In this document: positions 1 through 11,146 of the stretch, in pieces
How positions within the stretch are numbered: the stretch's first letter is position 1
Layout: each line of letters begins with the position of its first letter
Source of the DNA: Strongylocentrotus purpuratus
Taxonomy: Eukaryota > Echinodermata > Echinoidea > Camarodonta > Strongylocentrotidae
NCBI RefSeq assembly: GCF_000002235.5
Contig: NW_022145607.1
Location: forward strand, 37,728,529 to 37,792,528
Reading direction: 5' to 3'
DNA length: 64,000 nt
The notes under the pieces: model-generated
What the model saw: only the letters and a program-made list of their open reading frames with translations
The model's database searches: none
What the model was told of the DNA's origin: nothing
Program-made: the position numbers and the translations under genes

Positions 1-320
1 GAAAACAGACGCGACATGCATAATGCAGGATATGCGTGACGACAGAGATACCTCATGGATATTCAACATGACATCCGTAGACACACGACCGATGACTGTC
101 CACTCACATTAAGTTGCGTATTAAATGCACGACGCACAGGGTCGGGCTTACCCGAGTAAAGCATCTTTCTATAGGATATCCATTGTATAGTAGCTGCACG
201 AGCCACAGAGATACACACGAAGCTTCCCGTCCACGTCCAAACTTAGGGACCTATTTCCATCATTATTGCCGCGATTTTTATATAGGTGTCGTGAATGGAG
301 GTATGAAATGAAAGCTTATT

Positions 321-808
321 TTGTGATTATTACGGCCATGCTACTAAATTTTGATTATCATTTTCTAAAGGAAAGTTTTCACAAGAAAACCATTGGACTG
401 ACAATTCAATCACAAGCTGCCTTCAGTCAGTGCAGTGCTGCTGTGCAGTGTGTGTGAGCTGCAATTTAACTCCAGCAAGCTCCAACACCGGCTCCGCGCA
501 CCGAAGGCGTCCGAGGCCTGCGGCGCCGGTGTTCGAGCTTTCTGGAGTTACACTGTGTGTGTGTGTGTGAGTACAGCTGAGCTGAGCTCGAGTCGAAGAG
601 ATTTGACACTTTGGAATTGTTATCTGTTGGTTTGCATCATTATTGCCGCGATTTCAATATAGTTTCGTGAATAGATTTACGAAACCTGAGCTTAGAATTA
701 GTAAAAGTATTACTAATGTCTACGTTTTTAAACGACTGTCTGATTTTCTTGTGAAAATTTTACTTTGAAAAATAATTATCGAAATTTATGGTCAGAAATA
801 ATCACAAT
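321..808. repeat. Foldback (long inverted repeat) inside Helitron copy 1
   Basis: The outer arm at about 321-404 (TGTGATTATT ... TTTTCACAAGAAAA) reappears inverted at about 725-808, with scattered mismatches. A second, nearly perfect inner hairpin has arms at about 468-492 and 523-549 (AACTCCAG ... CTGGAGTT, and CACCGGC ... GCCGGTG). The left part of the same foldback in copy 2 is split by the 1.2 kb insert; its right part lies at about 4060-4490. It could be an older MITE carried by the Helitron. Confidence 0.65.
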
Positions 809-1149
809 CTAGGGTCTATTATGTTACAGTTCTTGCATAAAATCAATGCATGAAAACTTATTTTTTGAACTAGAAAAATGTTTTTTTTTTAATAGGCAAT
901 TATGAAGAAGGAAACCTGAAACCCTGAGTTGAGTGTATATTTGTTTCAAGGGGCCATAAACGCCCAAAAGCTCGGGGGTTACGTTCTTCAAAGTTGGGAG
1001 GGGGGGAGAGATCAGATCGCAGCGAGTTGAGTGTATATACAATATAGGCCCCACGTGGGGTCCACGGTTTCAAGGGGCCATAAACCCCCGAAAGCTCGGG
1101 GGTTTTAGGTGTTTAATTAGGGTCAGATGAGCATATTTTTAATACTTTA

Positions 1150-1560
1150 TTTGTGACACTTGCGGGTCACTAATTGGCGTGGGGTCAATACGTAGAGTTG
1201 CGTAGTGTTGCTACCAACTACGCTGGCCTACGTTACTATATGCTGAGGGACAGAAAGGGGTACGCAAGATGAACGAAAACAAGTCAACATGTTTAATTTT
1301 TTTCGCGTACTTTCAGCGTAGAAACTTGACGCGGAAAGTACGCCTTTTTACGCAACACTATGCTACCCTACGCCAGATCGTCAAAGCAGTAAAAGCTTTC
1401 CACACAGTAAGCAACCATATAAGCAAACCTGTATGCCAGCCTACGCATAACCTACGCAGGGACTATTTTCCCATTAATACGCAGCCTAATTTCTGCGTAG
1501 TCGGTACACCACACTACGGAACTCTACGCAGTTCCAGTGGCTTCAAGAATAACTACCGGT
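1150..1560. repeat. CTACG/CGTAG-rich block in Helitron copy 1
   Basis: The pentamers CTACG and CGTAG (often CTACGCA or TGCGTAG) recur about every 10-30 bases on both strands, without a fixed period. The matching block in copy 2 is at about 5050-5510. Function is unknown; short open frames here are repeat-derived. Confidence 0.6.
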
Positions 1561-1619
1561 ACAGTTGGATCTTTTTTAATTTTTTTTTATATAAGGCCAA
1601 ATTTAAAAAAAAACATGTT

Positions 1620-1937
1620 TAGCGTCCTGTTTTTTCGAAAAATGGGAAGGAGGAGGCCCTTTTTTTTTTTTTTTTTTTTTTTTTTCTTTCAAAATGGCTG
1701 CTCAGTACATTTTCCCTGACATTCAGGCTATTTTTCAAGATGGCGGCCGACAATTTTTTTTTTTCTTTTTTAAGATCAGAAATACATTTTAGCAGTGCTT
1801 TTCATGTTTTTTTTCTTTAAAAAAAAAAATAAATAAATAAAAAAATCAAAATCAAAAAAAAAAATCAAAAAAAAAAAAAAAAATAGGAGAGGCGGCCCCC
1901 AGAAAGGAAGCGGGTGGGGACGCTGTTTTTTTCTGTC

Positions 1938-1968
<31 letters not shown>

Positions 1969-2100
1969 CAACAAAATTTCAAAAAAAAAAAAATAGGAGG
2001 CGGCCCCCAAAAAGGAAGCGGGCGGGGAAGCTGTTTAAAAAAAAAAAAAAAGGAGGTGGCCCTCAAAAAGGAAGCGGGCGGGGACGCTAAACATGTATAT
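1620..2100. repeat. Poly-A/T tract with GGCGGCCCCC minisatellite units
   Basis: Long A and T homopolymers alternate with a unit of about 40 bases containing GGCGGCCCCC, AAAAGGAAGCGGG and GGGGACGCT. About three units are visible, the last with GGTGGCCCTC instead. Copy 2 has a shorter version at about 5560-5945. Confidence 0.6.
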
Positions 2101-2179
2101 TTTTTTAATGGCCTGAATGGCAAATAAAGTTCTTGACGATCTCTATATATCTATTTACACCCCCCGCCCCCTCTAGAAT

Positions 2180-2206
2180 CCCGCGGATTTCCGCGGGTCC
2201 TGCTAG
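2180..2206 (+). repeat. Helitron 3' terminal hairpin and CTAG, copy 1
   Basis: A seven-base stem (CCCGCGG/CCGCGGG) with an ATTT loop is followed by TCCTG and CTAG. This is the termination signal expected at a Helitron 3' end. The next base, T at 2207, is also the first base of copy 2. Confidence 0.88.
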
Positions 2207-2780
2207 TCTATAATAGTAATACGCTAAGGCTCCGCGGGGGGCGCGACGTCTCCGCCAGCCTTTGTATTCTATTGTTTTTTAATGAGATCGCCGACCCAAG
2301 TTGGTGCGGCTATCTCCTCCTGAACCCTGCCCTCGGGGTACCGGTGACCGGTGCCGTCGTCCGCGGGAGAGTCTACTCTAGCGAATTGGCTATACTCCGC
2401 CCGAGGTCCTCCTCCGTGTCGACGTCCAGGGCGAAAACAGACGCGACATGCATAATGCAGGATATGCGTGACGACAGAGATACCTCATGGATATTCAACA
2501 TGACATCCGTAGACACACGACCGATGACTATCCCCTCACATTAAGTTCCGTATTAAATGCACGATGGACAGGGTCGGGATTACCCGAGTAAAGCATCTTT
2601 CTATAGGATATCCTTTGTAGTAGCGCTGCACAAGCAACAGAGATACACACGAAGCTTCCCGTCCACGTCCAAACTTAGAGACCTATTTCCATCATTATTG
2701 CCGCGATTTTTATATAGTTTTCGTGAATGGAGGTATGAAATCAAAGCTTATTTTGTGATTATGACGGCTAATGTATACTA

Positions 2781-3995
2781 CATGTAGGAAATTGGATTTA
2801 TACGTGTTTTTCTTATGCAAATGACTTTGTATAATTTGCATAAAACTGCCGTTTAAAAATACGGTGAATGAAATGTAGTTCCTCGATTTATAAGTTTGTT
2901 TTGGTATCTTGAGGAAGAATTGTTATATTGTGAGTCTATGTAAAAAAGGAATAAGATTGCATATAATGTGTAATAACTTAATTTTACTTTATTCAAAAGG
3001 TGTTTGTACAAGAATAGCAAAAAGAGGAAGGATATTTTGTTTATAGAATTGTGATAGGTCTTTATATGTGGGCGCGGGAATCTGCCTGACATAGCAGATA
3101 CGTAGGCACACATTGCATCTTGCCACGGGCGAAGGAGGTGGTGCGTGTGTCGGGCTGTCTATTAGTGTGCAACGCCCTTGTTACGTTTTACACCTTTGAA
3201 CGAAGTAAGTTGTTTTCTTTAAATGTCACTTTGATAGTAAAGATTGTAAGCTTTGATACATGTCTATGAAATGTTTTTATGTCCTTCAGGAGAGGAAAAT
3301 AAGGATTATTTTGGAAGGAGAATGTATTTGATTTTGTACTTGACAACTTCCGTTAGTCAGAATAGTATGTCTTCATAGGGATATGGTATCCAGTTAATCA
3401 AATTACATTGATCGTTTAAATAAATGTTATTACATTTATTCTATATGATGTTTAGATAAATTGTCATTTAAATGGTTAGTGGTTAACGCCTACCTGTATT
3501 TAGTGCGTGAATAATTGATTGTAATGATTTCGCCGTTGAGGGCGAATGGTGTTAATATTGTGATAAAGATGGCGGCGCCCATGGAATATTTGTATGATAA
3601 TTTAATTGGTGAGTTACTTTATATAATATGTTATTAGTATACTATAAGGATGTTTTAATGATTTGTTATAGACGACATGCTAGCGAGGTTTGCTGGAAGC
3701 TGTAGTGTGGTCTAGCTGGGACTGCGTTGTATTTTGGGAGCCGGGAGCTGCTCCGGCTTGTTGCTTCAGAGACCTTGGGTAGGATATGATTTAATACACA
3801 CATTGTTTAATTGGTATAATGTTGTTTATTAATGCATTTTGAATATGTACTTTCATATAATATGTGTTAATTAAAGACAATGATATTGTCTTAATTATTA
3901 TATTATCATTGATGTAGAATACATTAATGCCACAGTTTATGTAATGTAAACCAACAGCGTGATAATTTACTGTCTGTTTATCTCGCCCACATTGT
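2781..3995. other. AT-rich insert inside Helitron copy 2
   Basis: Copy 1 runs straight through this point; copy 2 is interrupted. The nine bases TGTATACTA occur at both edges (2772-2780 and 3996-4004) as a possible target duplication, and the right edge is followed by an ATATAAG-type simple repeat. No clear terminal inverted repeats or transposase frame were found. It contains a promoter-like CpG stretch (about 3100-3190) and a possible two-exon coding fragment (3569-3715). It may be captured host DNA or an unknown transposon. Confidence 0.5.
3569..3715 (+). pseudogene. Possible captured host gene fragment (two short exons)
   Basis: An ATG preceded by AAAG opens a frame beginning MAAPMEYLYDNLI. 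After 40 bases comes a GTGAGT donor (3609), a 63-base candidate intron ending TTATAG (3671), and a continuation in phase reading DDMLARFAGSCSVV before a TAG at 3713-3715. MAAP-type starts in GC-rich context are common in real first exons, so Helitron-mediated capture of a 5' exon is plausible. The protein was not recognised, and a chance splice pair cannot be excluded. Confidence 0.3.
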
Positions 3996-4790
3996 TGTAT
4001 ACTATGAATCAGATATATGTTGATAAGAAATATAAGATATATATATAAGATATATAAGATATATGTTGATTATCACTTTCTAAAGGAAAGTTTTTACAAG
4101 AAAACCATTGGACTGACAGTTGCAGTCGCAAGCTGCCTTCAGTCCTCACACATACAGTGCACAGTGCAGTGTAACACCGGAACCGCGCACCGCAGGCTTC
4201 CGAGGCCTGCGGCGTCGGTGTTCGAGCTTCATGGAGTTACGCTGGAGTGTGTGCGAGTTCGATCAGCTGAGCTGAGCTCGATTCGAAGAGATTTGACACT
4301 TTGAAATTGTTATCTGTTGGTTTGCATCACGATTTCAATATAGTTTCGTGAATAGATTTACGAAACCTGAGCTTAGAATTAGTAAAAGTATTACTAATGT
4401 CTACGTTTTTAAACGACTGTCTGATTTTCTTGTGAAAATTTTACTTTGAAAAATGATTATCGAAATTCATGGTCAGAAATAATCACAATCTAGATCTATT
4501 AATTATGTTACAGTTCTTGCATCAAAGCAATGCATGAAAACTTAGTTATTGAACTAGAAAAATGTTGTTTTTTTAAATAGGCAATTAGACCTATGAAGTA
4601 TTAAGCCTGAAACCTTCGCCTACTAAACAAATCTCAACAAAGTGTAGGCCTATCCTTTTATGAATTAATGAAAAAGTAGCCCCAGAAAAAAGAGCCCCCG
4701 AAAGTTGAAAAAGTAGCCCCCGAAAATTTCCCAAAAATTTGAAATGGAGCCCCCGAAATGAAAAAACTTAATTTTTTGCCTGCGTCCCCC

Positions 4791-4824
4791 TCTAGAATCC
4801 CGCAGATTTCCGCGTGTCCTGAGT
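4791..4824 (+). repeat. Decayed internal Helitron-like 3' end
   Basis: Inside copy 2 the run TCTAGAATCCCGCAG, ATTT, CCGCGTG, TCCTGAG repeats the terminal signal with one mismatch in each stem arm and a changed CTAG. It suggests a bypassed or nested former Helitron terminus. Copy 1 has no counterpart at this point. Confidence 0.6.
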
Positions 4825-5049
4825 TGAGTGTATATATAGTATAGGCGTGGGGTCCACGGGTTTCAAGGGGCCATAAACCCCCTAAAGCTCGGGGGTTACG
4901 TTCTTCAAAGTTGGGGGGGGGGGAAGATTAGATCGCAGTGAGTTGAGTGTATATGTAATATAGGCATGGGGTCCACGGGTTTCAAGGGGCCATAAACCCC
5001 CGAAAGCTCGGGGGTTTTAGGCGTTTAATGGGTCAGATGAGCATATTTT

Positions 5050-5510
5050 TAATACTTTATTTGTGACACTTGCGGGTCACTAATTGGCGTGGGGGTCAAT
5101 ACGTAGAGTTGCGTAGTGTTGCGTACCAGCTACGCTGGCCTACGTTACTATATGCTGAGGGACGGAAAGGGGTACGCAACATGAACGAAAACAATTCAAC
5201 ATGTTTAATTTTTTTCGCGTACTTTCGGCGTAGAAACTTGACGCAGAAAGTACGCCTTTTTATGCAACACTACCACGTACGCTACATGACTACGCAACAG
5301 TACGCTACCCTACGCCAGATTGACAAAGCAGTAAAAGCTTTCCACACAGTAAGCAACCATAAGCAAACCTGTACGCCAGCCTACGCATAACCTACGCAGG
5401 GACTATTTACCCATTAATACGCAGCCTAATTTGTGCGTAGTCGGTACGCCACACTACGGAACTCTACGCAGTTCCAGTGGCTTAAAGAATAACTACCGGT
5501 ACAGTTGGAT
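5050..5510. repeat. CTACG/CGTAG-rich block in Helitron copy 2
   Basis: This is the counterpart of 1150-1560, slightly longer because of one extra stretch (around 5270-5300) containing further CTACG motifs. It is coding-like by length only. Confidence 0.6.
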
Positions 5511-5559
5511 CGTTTTTTAAATTTTATATAAGGCCAAATTAAAAAAAAAAAACAGGTTT

Positions 5560-5945
5560 AGCGTCCTGTTTTTTTGAAAAATGGGAAGGAGGAGGCCCTT
5601 TTTTTCTTTCAAAATGGCCGCTCCGTACATTTTCCCTGACATCCAGGCTATTTTTCAAGATGGCGGCCGACAATTTTTTTTTTCTTTTTTAAAATCAGAA
5701 ATACATTTTAGCAGTGCTTTTCATTTTTTTTTCTTTCAAAAAAAAATTTAAAAAAATTTAAAAAGATAAAAAAAAATTAAAAAAATAGGAGGCGGCCCCC
5801 AAAAAGGAAGCAGACGGGAACGCTGTCATTTTTTACTTTCAAAAAAAAAAATAAAAAAAAAAATCATAAAAATCAAAAAAAAATCAAAAAAAAAAAAATA
5901 GGGGGTGTCCCCCAAAAAGGAAGCGGGTGGGGACGCTAAACATGT
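5560..5945. repeat. Poly-A/T tract with GGCGGCCCCC units, copy 2
   Basis: This has the same organisation as 1620-2100, with about two units. It ends with GGGGACGCTAAACATG, shared by both copies, just before the Helitron 3' end region. Confidence 0.55.
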
Positions 5946-6044
5946 ATATTTTTTTAATGGCCTAAATGGCAAATAAAGTTCTTGGTGGTTTTAATTTAGA
6001 CAGTCTCTATATATCTATTTACACCCCCAGCCCCCCTCTAGAAT

Positions 6045-6071
6045 CCCGCGGATTTCCGCGGGTCCTGCTAG
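6045..6071 (+). repeat. Helitron 3' terminal hairpin and CTAG, copy 2
   Basis: This is identical in stem, loop, spacer and CTAG to the signal at 2180-2206. It is followed by TTATG, which is taken as flanking sequence. Confidence 0.88.
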
Positions 6072-6760
6072 TTATGTTATATTGACGGTACTATTATACG
6101 TCGGATATTATACTTTAGCCCAAAGATATAAACAAAACAAAACAAAAAAATGGAAAGAAAAAATGTGAGCTTGAGGGGGGGGGGGGGGGGTCGGTGAGAA
6201 AAATATCATAGTAATAAATACAGTACAGACTACGTCCAACTTTCTATCTCCCCCCCCCCCCCCCCCCCCCCCCCTCTCTCTCTCCCTGTCCGTCTGTCTC
6301 TCTGTCTATGTCGTTTTCCATCTTCATCTTCATAATGTTGTCTATTCCGCCATTTGCATGTATGCCGACATCATCCCTTCCTTGAGATTAATTATTATAA
6401 CATATCCTTGATGTTATACGTCGGACATTATACTTTAGCATACATTAGATATAATCAAACAAAAAGGAGACAAAATAAAGAAAAAAAAAAAATCAGAGTT
6501 GGGGGGGTGGGGGGGTGACCGGAGAGACAAATATCATTAAATATCATTGTACGCATATTTTATTTGTTTTGTATGTAATGGAAAGAGATAAATAAATGAC
6601 AGAGATTAGAACAAAATCATAATTCATCACAATCATCTCTCTCTCTCTTTCTATCTATTTATTTATCTTTCTCTGTCTGTCTCTGTCTGTCTGTCTCTAT
6701 CCTCCCCCTTCCCTCTCTGAATACGTCAGGAATTTCGTGAAATTGGAATTGTGCTTCAGT
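6072..6760. repeat. Low-complexity region with a diverged duplication
   Basis: G, C and CT/GT runs dominate (G run 6177-6190, C run about 6250-6274, CT-rich 6630-6720). The motif TTATACGTCGG followed by ATTATACTTTAG occurs at about 6093 and again at about 6413, so a segment of roughly 320 bases is duplicated in tandem with divergence. No gene was seen. Confidence 0.5.
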
Positions 6761-8640
6761 GTATTTTATTTCCGTATCGCGTTGTTGTGTTTGTTTTTGT
6801 TTTTTAAAAGGGTGCGGCTAATAAGGAGTTAATCGCAGTAGTATTGGTAGTCTTTTATTTATTCGAAAATAAATGATATTGAAAATATAGTAATTCATTA
6901 TATTACGGAACAATAAAGAAAGAAGTGCAAACAACGTGATAATTCACTTTATTTGTCTTCGTCTCCATCTGTGTCCTTGTTCAACCTATCGTGTCAATAA
7001 AACTTAGATAATCCTCGTTTCATGATCAGTTCTGTAGATGGCATGTACATGCATACATGATAATGATAATGATGATGATGATGATGATGATGAAGATGAT
7101 GCTTACAATATTGTAATAAAATAGTAATACTAATAATAACAATTATTTTCTTCATCTTGCACTCGCTTTTCTTCATTGCCAGAAAACTTGTTTTATGTTG
7201 CCTTGCATTTTTTTCAACAATGGTAGCATCTTTGCCGGGAAAAGTCTCATATATTCGTGGCTTTACCGCCGGAGTTGCTAAAGACAAGAGTAATATTCCG
7301 TAGGGAGAGAGAGGAAGAGTAAGGGGTCGTTTTTCAGAACATAACATTTGAACATTTCATATGCCCGCTCAAGCCAAGACCGGCTTTAGGTTGATCAAGA
7401 TATTTTACTTCAACCTGCTCTAAAACTGTTACATGCCCTCGTAAAGGTGTATAAGTTAGAGTGGTTGTTTGTATTGTAATGTAAATTGACCTATTTACGC
7501 CTACATCCTCTTCTTTCAAAACGGCAATCTTCCAGAGTAGTTACTTCTTTACATTCTTTTGTTCCCCCTTGGCGTGGGGCAGCTGAGGGAGCCTGGATAA
7601 GCCTTTCATAAAAGAGGAGGTCCATACATGAATGATTCGCTAAATTGGTCAAGTTGATAACATGAAAAGCGTATTGTCATGTAAATACAATGACGTAAAA
7701 GATAGCTGTGGAGTCAAAACTTTTGAGACGACAGGCTTTATAGATAACCTATGGAAATATCATCGAATGTCGTTGTTTCATATTCTTCATTTTCTACGTC
7801 CGATGAATACTCTTCTTCGCTTGATAAGTCCATTTGTATCATATTCATTTTCTGAGTCCGAGTCAAGGATCGCTTCTCGAGCATCTTCAACGCTAAAAAT
7901 AGGCTTTCTCCGATGACGAGACATTTTGAGAAACTATCTTACATAGATAAAGAGCAGTTATAAGCAAATAATTGAGAACTAATTTGTGCAACCAACTATC
8001 ATGAAAATCAAAAAGCTGAACTAAATAGTAAAACTCCGACACTTTATAGCACGATAAGTAAATAATAGCCGACAACCTTGAAACGAAACAATGGGATGGA
8101 CTATATCGAGACTAGCTAATCTCCCCAATAATAGGTCGGCCCGGTACCCTGTATACGTACGCATGAGTAAACTGAACTGAGAGCGCAAGGTCGAACGAGA
8201 CTGTAATATACTATAAGCTTTTCAATAATCGGCCCGTTACCATGAATAGGCGTCAATGACCATATAAGGCCAAGGCTCATGCATTGAACGGTGTATCCGC
8301 GCGTGCCGAGTACAAAGGTATCCAGAGCGAGTGTGGAATTCGCTGCTTGCAAAATCATTATGTCCGGCTTACACAGTCCTAGGCATAGTAGACCCAGCTA
8401 GCTAGCAGCAGCGAATCCGAAAATCTATGAAAATAACGTAAACTGACTTGCATGTGTTCTATACGAATATCCTGAAAGAGTACTCGTGCATTCTCATGCT
8501 AAACTTGTAATAAAACAAAAATTACGCATCTACAGTCGGTAAAAAATGAGATGCATGTAGCCAAAGGTTCAAGGTTTGTATACAGGTAGTTTATATTGTA
8601 TTTAGAAGGTGAATAGATGTACTTTTCTGCAATAAAAGAA
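6761..8640. other. Intergenic, no recognised gene
   Basis: Only short frames without recognisable domains are present. A GAT/ATG trinucleotide microsatellite lies at about 7055-7100. Nothing else could be supported. Confidence 0.5.
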
Positions 8641-8649
8641 GCCCTTGCT

Positions 8650-8717
8650 CGGACCCGAGAAATCTCGGTTCCCGTTTGTGAGTACGTACCTCGGGACCCG
8701 AGAAATCTCGGTTCCCG
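8650..8717. repeat. Twin copies of a short palindrome
   Basis: CGGACCCGAGAAATCTCGG followed by TTCCCG occurs at 8650-8674 and almost identically at 8692-8717. Each can fold into a hairpin (CCGAGA/TCTCGG). They lie just before the truncated LINE. Confidence 0.6.
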
Positions 8718-8732
8718 AGTTGAACGGGTTAA

Positions 8733-9655
8733 GACGGTTTAAGTGATTCCAATATATAAAAAAGATGACCCCTGTTCTATGTCGAACTTTCGACCAATAT
8801 CCACATTACCAAGTTTCTCTAAAATCCTTGAAAGAATTGTTTACAACAGATTATACAAATGTTTAACTCAAAACGACTTGCTGAACCCAGATCAGTTTGG
8901 TTTCAGGAAGTTCCATTCAACTGATTTAGCACTACTCCAACTATTTGATAGAGTATCAAATGCCTTGGCTGACCATAAACATGTCATAGGCATATTCATG
9001 GATCTCAGCAAGGCATTTGATATTCTTGATCATACTATATTATATTATACATTAAAGCATTACGGTGTACGAGGTAAAGCACTTGATTGGTTCGAAAATT
9101 ACTTGTCATCAGGAAAACAATATACTTTATTCAATTCAGTTTTTTCTAACGTATCATCTATTAAATGTGGAGTTCCGCAAGGCTCAATACTTGGGCCACT
9201 ATTATTTTTGATATATGTCAATGATATTCATAATGTTTCACCAATTCTACAGTATATATTGTTTGCCGATGATACAAATGTATTCTATTCACATTCTGAT
9301 TTAAATTCGCTGATCGCAACCATGAACATTGAATTACCTAAGTCATCGAAATGGTTCAAAAGCAACATATTATCATTAAAACTAAAGAAGACCAATTTTA
9401 TTCACTTTAGAAACTCAAGAAATCACAATATTTATAATTTTGAGCTGCTTGTCGGTAATGTTCCAATAGAAAAAAAAGTCATCAACGAAATTCTTAGGTG
9501 TATATATGAATGAAAACAGCCTTAGCTCAAAACTCAATGAGACATTCTGGCCCTGATACCTGGAATGCACTACCCCCTGAAATAAAAACGATGAATACAA
9601 TGCTATCCTTTAGAAGAGCGGTGAAAAAGTTTCTTATTGCTCATTATCTTTAAAT
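8733..9655 (+). mobile_element. CR1/Jockey-like LINE fragment: reverse transcriptase plus C-terminus
   Basis: This is a 5'-truncated non-LTR retrotransposon. The open stretch to 9513 carries the RT fingers and palm: PIYKKDD near the start, FRPISTLP, GFRKFHST, MDLSKAFD, GVPQGSILGPLLF and the catalytic FADDT. The reading then shifts frame at the position where such proteins read FLGVYMNE. The missing middle suggests an internal deletion, because 9521-9652 encodes the usual extreme C-terminus (DTWNALPPEIK ... FRRAVKKFL). No endonuclease domain is present. An ATGAATAAA-type short repeat around 9776-9830 may be the 3' tail. Non-functional. Confidence 0.85.
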
Positions 9656-10389
9656 CCACCAACAAAATAAGTTCTCCTCGTTTACCCTTCGTTAAAAAAT
9701 TCGATAATTTTCAGTACTCTTTACTTTTTTTGCTTCCATTCATTGAAACGTTGATTAAAAATTTCTATGACCTGGTATGAATAAACGTATGAATAAAGAG
9801 TGGCCTACTTGGAATACTGAATAAACACTGTTTTGTATACTACAAACACTTTAAGGCTCCGACTCGCAAGGCCCAGGTTTAAAACCAGCTCGCTGATCTC
9901 ACATTCTCATTCCTATTGTCCGAACCTCGCGAGTCTTCTCATTCTATTATATCCCAAGTTGGCCACTCATAACATTTTTTTTTTTAAATCTTTATATATC
10001 AAATTAAAATCCAACTATAACATAAGTCTGTGAATATTGATGTGCATCCCCTCTTTCTTTTTTTCTTCTTTTTCCTTTTTTTTTAATCCCTTTTACCAAT
10101 ATTTTGTTCCTCATTATTATGTATCCTTTGAGGGTAGTCATACTATCAAGCGTTGCTTACTTTGTCAACCATCCTGTTTGATGTTTTCGATTAGTTACAG
10201 CCAGCCTTACTTTATTCTTCATATATTCTTTTGTCATGTGTACATTTCCAATATTTGTTTGTTATATATTTGTCAAAATGCAAAAGAAAAAGAAAATCAA
10301 ACAGAAATAAATAAATCAAATCAAATAGTGAAAAGTGCATAATTTTAAATAATACCAACATCTTTTTCCATCTTTGAATTATAATCAAT
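9656..10389. other. AT-rich intergenic, possible LINE 3' sequence
   Basis: There are no convincing genes. An A-rich tail with AATAAATAAATCAAATCAAA at about 10300-10325 resembles a LINE 3' end. The pyrimidine-rich 10040-10090 is low complexity. Confidence 0.4.
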
Positions 10390-11146
10390 ACCAAACAATA
10401 GATGATGTGGTTTGAAATTTAAATTAGACATGAAATATTCTTTATATTCTCTTAAACTCCTTTCCAAAACTTAATGACTTCGTTACAAGAAAAGAAAATA
10501 TGCATACAATCACCTGGTTGATTACAATAATAACATTGCTCAGTGGTATTTACTTTCCATTTGACCAAATTATTTGGTATTGCCAAAATATTGCACATGA
10601 ATTTGAAATTAAGATTGATCAATAAACAAGTTTGTTATACCTTTTAGCTTAAATATACAAACATCTGACCAGGAAGGTATACATTTAACCTGTTGAATAC
10701 TGAATTCTTGCATTCCCATTGGCTTAACACAGGGACCACCCGGTTCCCGTAGGCAATGGGTTAATTCCTAAAGCATTTCGCCTAAATTCCTCCGCTCTAG
10801 ATTCTTCAATTTTTGTTTTAATCAACTCATGATATATTTATTTAACTGTCAACTGTCTTACTGAAATCATATCCTCCACCAATTTTATATCATTATATAC
10901 AAAGGCTGTTGATCTAAATTTCCTATACTCACTATGTTCTACATTCGCATTTGCAAGTACTAAAATATTACCAAGTGATTGAATCGCTCTTTTAATACGT
11001 GCACATTGACTATACCACCTTCCATTCTTAAATAATATTTTCGCACCTAACTCATCAAGTGGTAAAAAACCTTTACCATCCATTAAATCCCCAACAAACA
11101 AACCGTCAGAACTTAAAAATTCCTATAAAAAAGCATTTTCCTTTTA

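Larger units (their letters stand above)
1..2206 (+). mobile_element. Non-autonomous Helitron, copy 1 (5' end outside window)
   Basis: This is a rolling-circle (Helitron) DNA transposon. The 3' terminus has the canonical form: a GC-rich hairpin (CCCGCGG, ATTT loop, CCGCGGG at 2180-2197), a five-base spacer, then CTAG at 2203-2206, followed by T. The start is missing: base 1 corresponds to about base 2433 in the neighbouring copy, so roughly 225 bp lie upstream of the window. No Rep or helicase motif is visible in any frame, so it depends on an autonomous partner. Internal parts in order: a foldback (321-808), short tandem units rich in AGCTCGGGGG (about 915-1130), a block rich in CTACG/CGTAG (1150-1560), and poly-A/T runs with GGCGGCCCCC units (1620-2100). 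Copy 2 follows immediately in the same orientation. Confidence 0.82.
2207..6071 (+). mobile_element. Non-autonomous Helitron, copy 2, in tandem with copy 1
   Basis: This is a complete Helitron by its ends. It opens with TCTATAATAGTAATACGC, a typical Helitron 5' end beginning TC, directly after the CTAG of copy 1. It closes with the same hairpin (6045-6062), spacer and CTAG (6068-6071), followed by T. It shares nearly all internal blocks with copy 1 in the same order. The main differences are an insert of about 1.2 kb (2781-3995), an extra ~200 bp near 4613-4808 that contains a decayed second Helitron-like 3' end, and fewer poly-A units. No transposase frame is visible. The abutting junction without host sequence fits rolling-circle tandem products known for Helitrons. 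Confidence 0.82.

Noticed and set aside
1269-1719. Open frames in the Helitron CTACG and poly-T region
   Set aside because: They follow repeat composition and run into homopolymers; no conserved domain.
9850-9900. tRNA-derived SINE head (GGTTTAAAACC, B-box-like)
   Set aside because: No A box or SINE body could be found around it.
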